64,000 bases of DNA, from NCBI RefSeq assembly GCF_039414295.1, contig NZ_JBCITM010000001.1, forward strand, positions 124,001 to 188,000, in the 5' to 3' direction. Position numbers and translations under genes: made by a program. Source of the stretch: Anoxynatronum sibiricum (lineage in GTDB: Bacteria > Bacillota > Clostridia > Peptostreptococcales > Tindalliaceae). Position 1 is the first letter of the stretch. Each line of letters begins with the position of its first letter. Positions 34,182 to 43,669 of this stretch are shown piece by piece. The notes beneath the pieces are model-generated. The model saw nothing but the letters and a program-made list of their open reading frames with translations, did no database searches and was not told the origin of the DNA.

Positions 34182-37130
34182 ATGCCTGTTGTGACAGTGA
34201 CAATGCTGGATATTCCGGGAGTTTCCCTGGATGGCCACCCCGTGAAGCTTCCCTACCGAAAAGCAGAAGCGGTTTTTTACTACCTGGCCTGCCGCCAAAA
34301 GGCAACACGTGATGAGCTGATGCATCTTTTATGGGGCGATTTTCCGGAGGAAACAGCCCGCAAAAACCTTCGAAACGCCCTCTACAAAATCAGAAAAGCC
34401 TTTGATGCAGAGGTGCTTATTGCCATAGGCCAATCGGAAATTCGTTTAAATCCGAACTTCCAGTTGGTGATTGATGTGGAACAGTTCAACGGAGATGAAC
34501 CGGAAGCCTGGCAGCACTATCGACAGGAATTTCTGCGCGGTTTTTCAGTTAAAGATGCCGTGGAGTTTGAAGACTGGATGCTGGCAGAACGCCAGCGCTT
34601 GCAGCAGCAATACTTGCGAAAACTTCAGAGTGTCCTGAAAAAAGCACAGCAGTCAGGAGATCAGGAAATCATGCTGCAAGTGGCAGCCGAGATGGTGCTT
34701 CAGGATCCCTTTGATGAAAAGGCAAGGCGAACCCTGATGCAGGTTTACGCAGATCGGGGAGAAGCCCACAGAGCCATTCAGGAATTTGAGTCAGTTTCCG
34801 CCATGCTTCGTGAAGAGTTGGGAATTCAGCCAGAGGCAGAAACCCGTAAACTGGCAGAAATCCTTCAGAAGCAGCGGCAGGAACCCGCATCCCCACAGAA
34901 ATCAACAAAGGGTGAGAAGCACATTTTTGGTCGTCAAAGGGAGTGGCATCAGCTGGAACAAGTACTTCAAACTTTCCAGCGGCAGCAGCAATCGGGAATT
35001 GTGGTGGTGTCGGGAGAAGCTGGTGTGGGAAAAACCATGCTGCTGGAAACCTTTCTGGAAGAAGTGGTGACAGGCCATTTCCCCATTTTTCAGGCCAACT
35101 GCTATCAACAGGAAGAATCTTTTTTTCTGAAACCATGGCAACCGGTGTTTTCGAGGCTGGCAGACCTGATTGAAACAGAAGGCATACAGCTCCCCAGGCA
35201 GTGGCTGGCCCTGATCGCCGGGCAGTTTCCAATCTTTGAAACCCTCCTCGCTTCTGATAAGGGAGAGACAGAGCCGTCATTGGGCCTTTATGACAGTCGC
35301 CCCAACCAGCCATTGATGGAAGCAGTGACAGGGATCTTCAAAAAAATAACCGAGAAACATCCGGTGACAATTTTTTTCGAAGACATTCACTGGATGGACC
35401 GGGTCAGCCTGCAACTGATGCAGCGCCTCCTTCAGGAATCCCGTCTGCCGCTGTTATTTTTGACCACTGTTCGTAGTGGATATGAAGACCAACTGGCGGC
35501 CTTTACGGCGACCCTTGTTCGACGCCCGCTTTTTCAGAGGGTGAACCTGGCATGCTTCAACGAAAAAGAAACTTTTCAATGGGTGCAGGAAGCTTCCCAC
35601 CGGCTGACAGAAACACGCCGGCCTGATGAAACTGCCTGCCGGCAAATCTTCAAAGAAACCGGCGGCAACCCCTTCTTTGTGGCCGAATACCTGTATGCCC
35701 TTCAACATCAAGATCAGCCGGGCCAATTGACTCCCAAAGCCCAGGATATTCTGCGCAGCCGTCTTTGCGAGTTTTCCCAGGAAACCCGAAAACTACTGGA
35801 ACTGGTGTCTTTGTTTTTTCACCGGGTCTCTCTGAATCTATTGGCAGATCTCACCAGTGAGGATGAAATGACCACCATGGAAATGATTCAGCAGTTGATT
35901 CAACGGGGGATGCTTCGTGAAGTGGATGACGGTCATAAAATCAGTGTGACCTTCAATCATGAAAAATTTCGGGAGTATGTATATCAGCAACAGCCTCCGG
36001 TGAAACGGAAGTTGTTGCATCGTCGGGTGGGTGTGCAGTTGGAAAAACAACTGACGGGGTCGACGGGGGATGTCTTGCGTTATACTGATTTGATCCATCA
36101 TTTCAAACTGGGGGGCGACCATCGGCAAACCCTGAAATATACTCTTGCCTACCTTAATGCCTATCTGGATTACTATCATGAGCTTTTTCCCAGCGTCATG
36201 CATCCCAGAGAACTGTCCAAACAGTCATTGTTTATGCCCCGGGAAGAAGCCCTCCTTTATTTTGAGCAAGTGGAAGACATGCTGACCAGGCTGGAGCCGG
36301 AAGATTTGGCTGAAGCGGAAGTACAGAGCTGGAAGATTGCCTATTTCCACGTAAAAGGACGTCTGCTGATTCGGGAAGGCGACTATCATGAGGGTGTGAC
36401 CACTACGCGCAATATGATTCGTCTGGCAGAGGAGACTGGTAACTGGCGGTATGCCGTCCATGGCTTTCAACAGCTCATCAATTATGGAATTCAAACCCAG
36501 CAGCCGGAAGTCATGCGGGTGAATCTGGAGGCGGCCATGAATCTGGCAGAAACCCGGGGATTGACAGACCGGGTGCCGGTGCTGCTGCGGTTACAAGGCC
36601 TTTACCTCCTCATACAGCATCATTTTGATCAGGCGGAGTCGGTATTGGAGCAGGCCATTGAAGCGGTGAATAAAATGCCAGAAAAACATCGGCATCAAGT
36701 GGTTCATGTGGCAGCCTGCAGATATTACCTGGGTGAAATCATGCGCAACCGCCAGCGGTGGGAGGAAGCGATCGTTCATTATCAAAGAGCTATTACAGAG
36801 TGTGGGGAACAGGAAGCCCGGCATCATTCCATTGCAGTGTTCCACACTGGCATGGGGCAAGCCTATTACGAAATGAACCGGATTGCTGACGCAGAGAGGA
36901 GCCTGCAACAGGCACTGGAACATTTCAGGGCTTTCGATATTTATTGGAGGCGTTCCATTGCCAATGCGTACATGGCATTAATCCTGGCAGAAAAAGGAGA
37001 CAGAAAACAGGCTAATCATTTCCTTCAGGAAGCGACCCGTTATGCAGAAAAATTGCAAAATCCCTATGAACTGGGGGTTGTGAAACGAGTGCAGCAGCTG
37101 GTGCATCAAAGACTGGCAGAAGAATCCTGA
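34182..37130 (+). CDS. Large BTAD/AAA/TPR transcriptional activator
   Basis: 982 residues. N-terminal winged-helix DNA-binding region about 1-90 (LPYRKAEAVFYYLACRQ, RDELMHLLWGDFPEETARKN), a BTAD helical domain about 95-240, an AAA/NB-ARC-like ATPase with Walker A GEAGVGKT at about 279-286 and FEDIHWMD, then a long TPR-rich C-terminus. No LuxR HTH at the end. This layout fits SARP/MalT-like signal-integrating activators. It directly precedes hutH on the same strand with its own promoter between, so it may control histidine utilisation. Inducer unknown. RBS AAGGTGG before the ATG. Confidence 0.85.
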   Translation: MPVVTVTMLDIPGVSLDGHPVKLPYRKAEAVFYYLACRQKATRDELMHLLWGDFPEETARKNLRNALYKIRKAFDAEVLIAIGQSEIRLNPNFQLVIDVEQFNGDEPEAWQHYRQEFLRGFSVKDAVEFEDWMLAERQRLQQQYLRKLQSVLKKAQQSGDQEIMLQVAAEMVLQDPFDEKARRTLMQVYADRGEAHRAIQEFESVSAMLREELGIQPEAETRKLAEILQKQRQEPASPQKSTKGEKHIFGRQREWHQLEQVLQTFQRQQQSGIVVVSGEAGVGKTMLLETFLEEVVTGHFPIFQANCYQQEESFFLKPWQPVFSRLADLIETEGIQLPRQWLALIAGQFPIFETLLASDKGETEPSLGLYDSRPNQPLMEAVTGIFKKITEKHPVTIFFEDIHWMDRVSLQLMQRLLQESRLPLLFLTTVRSGYEDQLAAFTATLVRRPLFQRVNLACFNEKETFQWVQEASHRLTETRRPDETACRQIFKETGGNPFFVAEYLYALQHQDQPGQLTPKAQDILRSRLCEFSQETRKLLELVSLFFHRVSLNLLADLTSEDEMTTMEMIQQLIQRGMLREVDDGHKISVTFNHEKFREYVYQQQPPVKRKLLHRRVGVQLEKQLTGSTGDVLRYTDLIHHFKLGGDHRQTLKYTLAYLNAYLDYYHELFPSVMHPRELSKQSLFMPREEALLYFEQVEDMLTRLEPEDLAEAEVQSWKIAYFHVKGRLLIREGDYHEGVTTTRNMIRLAEETGNWRYAVHGFQQLINYGIQTQQPEVMRVNLEAAMNLAETRGLTDRVPVLLRLQGLYLLIQHHFDQAESVLEQAIEAVNKMPEKHRHQVVHVAACRYYLGEIMRNRQRWEEAIVHYQRAITECGEQEARHHSIAVFHTGMGQAYYEMNRIADAERSLQQALEHFRAFDIYWRRSIANAYMALILAEKGDRKQANHFLQEATRYAEKLQNPYELGVVKRVQQLVHQRLAEES

Positions 37131-37147
37131 TGATGCATCACAAGCTG

Positions 37148-37176
37148 TTGACGTTTTGGTGACGCTCCTTTGATAA
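37148..37176 (+). promoter_or_regulatory. Promoter of hutH
   Basis: TTGACG (37148-37153), 17-base spacing, TGATAA (37171-37176), inside the 68-base gap after the regulator gene. Confidence 0.65.
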
Positions 37177-37204
37177 ACTGCATGAAAAGTGAGGAGGAAT
37201 GAGC

Positions 37205-38728
37205 GTGGAACCAATTCGGATTGACGGCAATCATTTGACAGTGGAAAACGTTTTGCAGGTTGCGCGGGAACAGGTTCAGGTGACTCTGACAGAACAGGCG
37301 GCAGCCCAGGTGCGTCGTTCTCGGGAAGTCGTGGATGCCTTTGTAGATGAAGGAAAAGTGGTGTATGGCATTACCACCGGATTTGGCAAATTCAGTGATG
37401 TGGTGATTTCCAAGGATGAAGCCAGGGAGTTGCAAAAAAATTTGATTATGAGTCATGCCTGTGGTGTGGGAGATCCACTTTCGGAAGAAACTGTGCGTGC
37501 AGTGATGCTTCTTCGGGCCAATGCCCTTTCAAAGGGTTTTTCTGGTGTGCGGCTGGAAACCATTCAGGTGCTCCTGGACATGTTGAACCGGGGCGTTCAT
37601 CCGGTGATTCCGGAGAAAGGATCGCTGGGAGCCAGCGGTGATCTGGCGCCGTTATCCCATATGGTGCTTGTGATGATGGGTGAAGGAGAGGCTTTTTATC
37701 AAGGCAAGCGCCTCGCCGGAAGTGAAGCCATGAAGGCCGCCGGCATCCGACCCATTGAATTGACTTCGAAAGAAGGGCTGGGCCTCATCAACGGAACTCA
37801 GGTGATGACAGCTGTGGGGGTTTTGTGTGTGGCAGATGCCCTGAGCCTGGTGAAACTGGTGGATGTGGCAGGGGCCCTGACACTTGAAGCCCTTCGGGGA
37901 ATCACCGATGCCTTTGACTCCAGAGTCCATCAGCTGCGGCCCCATGCTGGGCAGATGCGCAGTGCCGCCAACATATTGCGACTTACCACAGACAGCCGGC
38001 GAACCACTCGACAGGGGGAACTTCGGGTTCAGGATGCCTATACATTGAGATGCATTCCTCAGATTCACGGCGCTTCATGGGATGCCCTGGTGCATGTGAA
38101 GGAAAAACTGGATATAGAAATCAATGCGGTGACAGACAATCCCCTGATCTTTGCCGATGAAAGGGACGCCATTTCGGGGGGGAACTTTCATGGACAGCCG
38201 GTGGCGCTGGCTTTTGATTATATGGGTATTGCCCTGGCAGAAATTGCCAACGTATCTGAGCGACGTATTGAGCGGCTGGTAAATCCTCAGTTAAGCGGAT
38301 TGCCTGCTTTCCTGACAAAGAAGGGCGGCCTTCACTCAGGCTTTATGATTGCCCAGTATGCAGCGGCAGCGCTGGTATCTGAAAACAAAGTACTGGCACA
38401 TCCGGCCAGTGTGGATTCCATTCCTTCATCAGCCAACCAGGAGGATCATGTGAGTATGGGGACCATTGGAGCCCGAAAGGCCAGAAGCATTCTCACCAAC
38501 GCCCAGCAGGTGGTGGCGGTGGAGCTGATGGCAGCGTGCCAGGCAGTGGACCTTGATCCGACGGGTGAATTGGGGAAAGGAACTGAAGCGGCTTACAGTG
38601 TGCTGCGCCGGCAAGTCTCCATGTTGGAAGAAGATCGAATTCTTTACCTGGATATGGAACAGTGTGCCGAGTTAGTGCGAAATGGCTCCTTGTTGCAGGC
38701 TGTGGAAACAGCAGTGGGGCAGCTGTAA
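37205..38728 (+). CDS. hutH: Histidine ammonia-lyase
   Basis: About 507 residues. Deaminates L-histidine to urocanate. The MIO cofactor triad Ala-Ser-Gly is in KGSLGASGDLAPLSH (residues 143-145 of this start). Other family blocks: YGITTGFGKFSD, TDNPLIF, SGNFHGQPVA-like GGNFHGQPVALAFD and ANQEDHVSMG. GTG 37205 is favoured because GAGGAGG is immediately before ATG 37199, too close for use. First gene of the hut region, with its own promoter. Confidence 0.96.
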   Translation: MEPIRIDGNHLTVENVLQVAREQVQVTLTEQAAAQVRRSREVVDAFVDEGKVVYGITTGFGKFSDVVISKDEARELQKNLIMSHACGVGDPLSEETVRAVMLLRANALSKGFSGVRLETIQVLLDMLNRGVHPVIPEKGSLGASGDLAPLSHMVLVMMGEGEAFYQGKRLAGSEAMKAAGIRPIELTSKEGLGLINGTQVMTAVGVLCVADALSLVKLVDVAGALTLEALRGITDAFDSRVHQLRPHAGQMRSAANILRLTTDSRRTTRQGELRVQDAYTLRCIPQIHGASWDALVHVKEKLDIEINAVTDNPLIFADERDAISGGNFHGQPVALAFDYMGIALAEIANVSERRIERLVNPQLSGLPAFLTKKGGLHSGFMIAQYAAAALVSENKVLAHPASVDSIPSSANQEDHVSMGTIGARKARSILTNAQQVVAVELMAACQAVDLDPTGELGKGTEAAYSVLRRQVSMLEEDRILYLDMEQCAELVRNGSLLQAVETAVGQL

Positions 38729-38814
38729 TCTATTGTTGTCAGCTGTGCCGGCGGCCGGATACCCCGGTATAAGGCGGGCTGCGCGTTAAACGTTGGGAAA
38801 GGAGGCTAAGTGTC

Positions 38815-38856
38815 ATGACCCTGGTCATGAAGTGGTGGTTTAAAAAGGGAACTTAA
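38815..38856 (+). CDS. Possible 13-residue leader peptide before the histidine transporter gene
   Basis: ATG 38815 behind AAAGGAGG (about 38798-38805) encodes MTLVMKWWFKKGT, stop at 38854-38856, 18 bases before the next gene. A second strong ribosome site (AAAGGAGG) then serves the transporter. The aromatic/basic peptide may be a leader controlling translation of the transporter or a minute accessory peptide. No homologue is recalled. Confidence 0.4.
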   Translation: MTLVMKWWFKKGT

Positions 38857-38874
38857 CCAAAAAGGAGGAATATC

Positions 38875-40185
38875 ATGTTTACCAATCCTGTGGTTTTATC
38901 CGTCATCATCATGATTGTTCTTTGTCTTCTTAAACTGAATGTATTGCTGGCACTTATTGTGGCAGCCCTGGCTGGCGGTTTATTGGCCGGCATGCCTCTG
39001 GGGGAAACCATGGGTGTCCTCATTGGCGGCATGGGCGGCAACTCCAGCACGGCCCTCAGCTATATTTTACTGGGTGCCCTGGCGGCAAGCCTTCATAAGA
39101 CAGGAATTGCTGTCATTCTGGCGAAAAAAATCGTTCAGTGGGTTCGTGGAAAGGGTATTATCCTTGTGGTGATCATCGCCGCAGTGGCATGCCTGTCCCA
39201 AAACCTGATTCCGGTTCACATTGCCTTTATTCCCATTATGATTCCGCCATTGGTGGCGGTGATGAACAAGCTGAAGATCGATCGCCGGGCAGTGGCTTCT
39301 GCTCTCACCTTTGGATTAAAGGCCCCTTATGTGGCCCTGCCGGTGGGCTACGGTTGGATTTTCCACGGTATCATCAGTGATCAGATGTCTGAAAACGGTT
39401 TGGCAGTGGCCCAGGGTGAGATTTGGCACGTGATGTGGATTCCCGGACTTGCCATGGTCATCGGACTTTTTATTGCCATCTTTGTTACATACCGAAAACC
39501 CAGAGAATATCAGGAACTGGAAACAGTAGCTGCAGCAGCTGATGAAGCTGAAGTGGCCGTTACCATGACAGGCCGACACTGGGTGGCACTGGTGGGAGCT
39601 TTTTCTGCTCTGGCCATTCAGGTGAGTCCCTTGGGAAGCCTGCACATTGGTGCGGTTGTCGGAATGGCCATCATGCTTATTGGTGGTGCCATCAAATGGA
39701 AGGACATTGACGAAATGATTCATAGCGGGATTGGCATGATGGGCTTTATTGCCTTTGTCATGCTGGTGGCCGCTGGCTATGGCGCTGTCATTCGTGAAAC
39801 CGGAGGGGTTGAAACCCTGGTGGCTTCTGCCAGTGGTATGCTGGCAGGAAACCAACTGGTAGCCGCCACTCTCATGATTCTCATTGGCCTCTTCATCACC
39901 ATGGGAATTGGCACTTCATTTGGAACTATTCCCATTATTGCAGCTATCTATGTGCCCCTGGCCATGTCTGTGGGCTTCAGTACCCCGGCCACCATCCTGC
40001 TTATCGGAACGGCTGCGGCACTGGGTGATGCCGGTTCCCCGGCTTCTGACAGTACGCTGGGGCCAACAGCAGGGCTGAATGTGGATGGGCAGCATGATCA
40101 CATCTGGGATACCTGCGTGCCCACCTTCATGCATTACAATATTCCGCTGGTAATCTTTGGCATCATCGGTGCGGTGTTGCTGTAA
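38875..40185 (+). CDS. Na+/H+ antiporter-family permease, probable histidine transporter (YuiF-like)
   Basis: 436 residues, about 11-12 membrane helices. Family features: GGMGGNSSTALSYILLGALA, LIPVHIAFIPIMIPPL, FGLKAPYVALPVGYGWIFH and GTAAALGDAGSPASDSTLGP. Relatives are annotated as NhaC-like antiporters or as the amino acid permease YuiF. Placement between hutH and the rest of the hut genes makes histidine (or a related imidazole) the likely substrate. RBS AAAGGAGG before the ATG; a terminator follows. Confidence 0.85.
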   Translation: MFTNPVVLSVIIMIVLCLLKLNVLLALIVAALAGGLLAGMPLGETMGVLIGGMGGNSSTALSYILLGALAASLHKTGIAVILAKKIVQWVRGKGIILVVIIAAVACLSQNLIPVHIAFIPIMIPPLVAVMNKLKIDRRAVASALTFGLKAPYVALPVGYGWIFHGIISDQMSENGLAVAQGEIWHVMWIPGLAMVIGLFIAIFVTYRKPREYQELETVAAAADEAEVAVTMTGRHWVALVGAFSALAIQVSPLGSLHIGAVVGMAIMLIGGAIKWKDIDEMIHSGIGMMGFIAFVMLVAAGYGAVIRETGGVETLVASASGMLAGNQLVAATLMILIGLFITMGIGTSFGTIPIIAAIYVPLAMSVGFSTPATILLIGTAAALGDAGSPASDSTLGPTAGLNVDGQHDHIWDTCVPTFMHYNIPLVIFGIIGAVLL

Positions 40186-40201
40186 ACCAGTCATAAGTGT
40201 C

Positions 40202-40237
40202 AAAGCCGTTGTCTCTTTGTGAGATAGCGGCTTTTTT
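40202..40237 (+). terminator. Terminator after the transporter gene
   Basis: AAAGCCG/CGGCTTT outer stem with inner TCTC/GAGA, followed by T6 at 40232-40237. It separates hutH-transporter from the downstream hut genes. Confidence 0.8.
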
Positions 40238-40330
40238 ACCATCAACGAAACATATGCCTGAAAAGATACCGGGAAGGTGATTTTCTTAAAAATAGATTCT
40301 TTTTAAGCGGCTTCATTCAGTGGAAACAGG

Positions 40331-40359
40331 TTGTACGGCAGACAGACCTCGGGTATGCT
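40331..40359 (+). promoter_or_regulatory. Promoter of the DapF-like racemase gene
   Basis: TTGTAC (40331-40336), 17-base spacing, TATGCT (40354-40359). Upstream lies an AT-rich 8-bp inverted repeat (40285-40307) that could be an operator. Confidence 0.55.
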
Positions 40360-40436
40360 TAAATGGTCAGCATTTTTGATGAAAAAATGACAGGAAACTG
40401 GATTTGAAAGACTCTTAGAGAAAGAGGGCGTTGACA

Positions 40437-41285
40437 TTGAGACTGACTTTTGTGAAGTGCAATCCCACAGAAAACATGACCATTCTCATCTTCGATCCGG
40501 TGGAGCCGGAAGAGTATCCCATGATCGCTGGTCGCATCATGCAGGAGAATCATCTCCATGCTGAACAGGTGGGCTTTGTGAAACCACCGGCAACAGAAGT
40601 ATCAGGTGTGGACAGTGTGCTGGAGATGATGGGTGGCGAATTCTGTGCCAATGCCACCCGCTCTCTGGCGGCAGCGCTGGCCTTCCGAAAAAAACCGGGA
40701 AAAGAAACGGGAAATAAGAAGGAACATGATTTGCGGGAGTATCTGCTGGCTGTTTCAGGTGTGCAGGAACCCATTTTCTGCCGTGTCACGGCCACTCATC
40801 ATGAGGGGGTTTATCGGTCCGCTGCCCGCATTCCTCTTCCTCTGGCAGTGGAGACGCTGACTTTTCTGTGGGAGGATCAGCTGTTGACCGGAACGCTGGT
40901 AACCTTTCCCGGCATCGCCCACCTGGTTTTTCAAACAAAGGTGGATGATCCTGAAGGCTTTTTCCCGCTGGTGCTTGAGCAACTGAAAGACCGCCATCAT
41001 GAAGCATTGGGTATGATGTTTTATGAACCGCATGACAGCCACATGAAACCGCTGGTGTGGGTAGGAGCAACGGATACTCTGATCTGGGAACGAGGCTGTG
41101 GCTCTGGCACCGCTGCGGTGGGAGTGGCACTGGCTGTGGAGACCCGGCAAACCATCCGGAAAACCATTTTTCAGCCGGGAGGTTCACTGGAAATTGCCGT
41201 GGAATGGGAGAATGGGGTGAAACAGATCGAACTGGATGGTGAAGTGGCAGTGGTGGCCACAGGAACACTGTTGTTGTCCGAATAG
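40437..41285 (+). CDS. DapF-fold amino acid racemase/epimerase, probable histidine racemase
   Basis: 282 residues from TTG 40437 (GAGGG about 8 bases upstream; TTG 40431 is too close). Cofactor-independent two-Cys racemase fold. The first catalytic Cys is in MMGGEFCANATRSLA and the second in WERGCGSGTAAVGVAL, both as in diaminopimelate epimerase and its relatives. The GGEFC form is closer to CntK/histidine-racemase-type proteins than to DapF (GNGLRC-type). A histidine racemase of this fold is known in Fusobacterium nucleatum. Position inside the hut region strongly suggests D/L-histidine interconversion. Other amino acids remain possible. Confidence 0.8.
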   Translation: MRLTFVKCNPTENMTILIFDPVEPEEYPMIAGRIMQENHLHAEQVGFVKPPATEVSGVDSVLEMMGGEFCANATRSLAAALAFRKKPGKETGNKKEHDLREYLLAVSGVQEPIFCRVTATHHEGVYRSAARIPLPLAVETLTFLWEDQLLTGTLVTFPGIAHLVFQTKVDDPEGFFPLVLEQLKDRHHEALGMMFYEPHDSHMKPLVWVGATDTLIWERGCGSGTAAVGVALAVETRQTIRKTIFQPGGSLEIAVEWENGVKQIELDGEVAVVATGTLLLSE

Positions 41286-41420
41286 CACATTCATGTTTCG
41301 TCATCAGTCGATGGCGTTCACCTGTACCTGTCTTTAGAATGGTCGAAAGCAACCATTAAATGTCGCTTCAGTGATGTTCATTTATCGACACTTTGTTGAC
41401 GCAGATCAGATATGCTGTTG

Positions 41421-41454
41421 CATAGAAAGAGGCAAGTCTTTCTATGACGTTGCC
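41421..41454 (+). promoter_or_regulatory. Perfect hairpin/pseudoknot-forming element upstream of hutU
   Basis: CATAGAAAGA (41421-41430) and TCTTTCTATG (41437-41446) are perfect 10-bp arms around loop GGCAAG; loop GGCAA could pair with TTGCC at 41450-41454. It lies downstream of TTGACG at 41396. It may be an operator dyad or an RNA leader element. Confidence 0.45.
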
Positions 41455-41551
41455 CGTGTAACTGCATGAGCTGGACGCAGATCATCCGGCAGGCACCATA
41501 TACCGCCGGAAATATCGATGAAAATGAAGAAACTGGGAGGAGCGATGAATA

Positions 41552-43576
41552 ATGATGCACCAACATGTGGCTGATGCCATGACCATCAAGTTGACAGGTC
41601 CCCTGCCGGACCTCAAGCCATTTGCTGATGGAATCCGCCGGGCACCAGACCGGGGATTCAAACTGACGGCGGCCCAAACAGAAACGGCTCTAAAAAATGC
41701 CCTGCGATATATTCCGGAGGAACACCATGACATCATGGCGCCGGAATTTCTGGAAGAACTCACCACCATGGGGCGCATATATGGTTACCGATTTCGTCCT
41801 GAAGGCATCATCAAGGCAAAACCCATCCATGAGTATCAAGGCAACTGTCTGGAAGGCAAAGCGTTTCAGTTGATGATGGATAATAACCTGGATTTTGATG
41901 TGGCCCTGTACCCCTACGAACTGGTGACTTACGGTGAGACCGGCAAAGTCTGTCAAAACTGGATGCAGTATCAGCTGATTCAACAGTACCTGCAGGTGAT
42001 GACCCAGGACCAGACCCTGGTGGTTTCTTCCGGACATCCCGTGGGATTATTCCACTCCAAGCCTGAGAATCCCCGGGTGATCATTACCAACTCTCTGATG
42101 GTGGGGCTTTTTGACAACCCCAAAGACCAGGATATTGCCGAACAGATGGGGGTGGCCAACTATGGCCAGATGACCGCCGGAGGCTGGATGTACATCGGAC
42201 CCCAGGGGATTGTTCACGGCACCTTCAATACCCTGCTGAATGCAGCCCGACAAAAACTCAACATTGCTGACGATGCTGATCTGGCAGGCATTCTTTTTGT
42301 CTCATCCGGCCTTGGCGGCATGAGTGGCGCACAGCCTAAAGCGGTGGAAATTGCAGGCGGGGTGGGGATCATCGCTGAAGTGGATGCTTCACGAATTAAA
42401 ACCCGTCACGACCAGGGGTGGGTGACAGAGGTCACCGACGATCTGGCAGAGACCTATCGTTTGGCCAAGGAAGCCCAGAAGGCAAAAAAAGCAGTTTCCA
42501 TTGCCTATCATGGCAATATCGTGGACTTACTGGCTTATGCAGTGGAAAACCAGATTCACATTGACCTGTTGTCTGACCAGACCTCCTGCCATGCCGTCTA
42601 TGACGGCGGCTATTGTCCCCAGGGCATGACTTTTGAAGAACGAACCCGCATGCTGAAAACTGATCGTCAGGCATTTGTTAACAAAGTGGATGAAACCCTG
42701 CAGCTGCACTTTGAAATGATCAAGGCACTGGTGAATCAGGGCACCTATTTTTTTGACTACGGCAACGCCTTCCTGAAATCGGTCTATGATGCCGGTGTGA
42801 AAGAAGTGTCCAAGAACGGTATTGATGACAAAGACGGCTTTATCTTCCCCTCCTATGTGGAAGATATCATGGGACCTGAGCTCTTTGATTTTGGTTATGG
42901 ACCTTTCCGGTGGGTTTGCCTCAGTGGTGATCCTGAAGATCTCCGAAAAACCGATGCGGCAGCCATGGACTGCATCGACCCCAATCGCCGTGGTCAGGAC
43001 CGTGACAACTATGTGTGGATCCGCGACGCGGAGAAGAATCAGATGGTGGTGGGCAGTCAGGCTCGCATTCTCTACCAGGATGCCTACGGTCGTCTGAAAA
43101 TAGCCCTGAAGTTTAACGAAATGGTGCGCCGGGGAGAGGTTGGGCCCATCATGCTGGGCCGTGATCACCACGATGTCAGCGGCACTGATTCGCCTTTCCG
43201 CGAAACATCCAACATTAAAGACGGCAGTAATGTGATGGCCGATATGGCCACCCAGTGCTTCGCCGGAAATGCTGCCCGGGGAATGAGCCTGGTGGCCCTC
43301 CATAATGGCGGGGGTGTGGGGATTGGCAAGTCCATCAACGGCGGATTTGGTATGGTGCTTGACGGGAGTCGGCGGGCAGATGAGATTCTTGAATCTGCCA
43401 TGTTGTGGGATGTCATGGGCGGCGTGGCCCGTCGTGCCTGGGCCCGTAACGAAAATGCCATCACCACCAGCATGGAGTATAACCAGCTGAACCAGGGCCG
43501 TGATCACATCACCCTGCCTTATCCAGCTGATGAGGAGAAGATCAGGGCACTGGTGGCTCAAAAGCTGGGTGATTGA
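41552..43576 (+). CDS. hutU: Urocanate hydratase (long form)
   Basis: 674 residues, the longer urocanase form (most bacterial HutU are about 555). Converts urocanate to imidazolonepropionate with tightly bound NAD+. Characteristic blocks: NYGQMTAGGWMYIGPQGIVHG, SSGLGGMSGAQPKA, DQTSCHAVYDGGYCPQGMT-like region with the active-site Cys, and GRDHHDVSGTDSPFRETS. RBS GGGAGGAG; a second ATG follows at 41555. Starts the hutU-ftcD-hutI block. Confidence 0.96.
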   Translation: MMHQHVADAMTIKLTGPLPDLKPFADGIRRAPDRGFKLTAAQTETALKNALRYIPEEHHDIMAPEFLEELTTMGRIYGYRFRPEGIIKAKPIHEYQGNCLEGKAFQLMMDNNLDFDVALYPYELVTYGETGKVCQNWMQYQLIQQYLQVMTQDQTLVVSSGHPVGLFHSKPENPRVIITNSLMVGLFDNPKDQDIAEQMGVANYGQMTAGGWMYIGPQGIVHGTFNTLLNAARQKLNIADDADLAGILFVSSGLGGMSGAQPKAVEIAGGVGIIAEVDASRIKTRHDQGWVTEVTDDLAETYRLAKEAQKAKKAVSIAYHGNIVDLLAYAVENQIHIDLLSDQTSCHAVYDGGYCPQGMTFEERTRMLKTDRQAFVNKVDETLQLHFEMIKALVNQGTYFFDYGNAFLKSVYDAGVKEVSKNGIDDKDGFIFPSYVEDIMGPELFDFGYGPFRWVCLSGDPEDLRKTDAAAMDCIDPNRRGQDRDNYVWIRDAEKNQMVVGSQARILYQDAYGRLKIALKFNEMVRRGEVGPIMLGRDHHDVSGTDSPFRETSNIKDGSNVMADMATQCFAGNAARGMSLVALHNGGGVGIGKSINGGFGMVLDGSRRADEILESAMLWDVMGGVARRAWARNENAITTSMEYNQLNQGRDHITLPYPADEEKIRALVAQKLGD

Positions 43577-43669
43577 TAAACGGGACTCCATCAGTATCAA
43601 TGGATACCTGTTGAATAGGTTCCAATTAAATGAGTGTCAATAATCTGAAACCGGAAAGGACAGATCACC

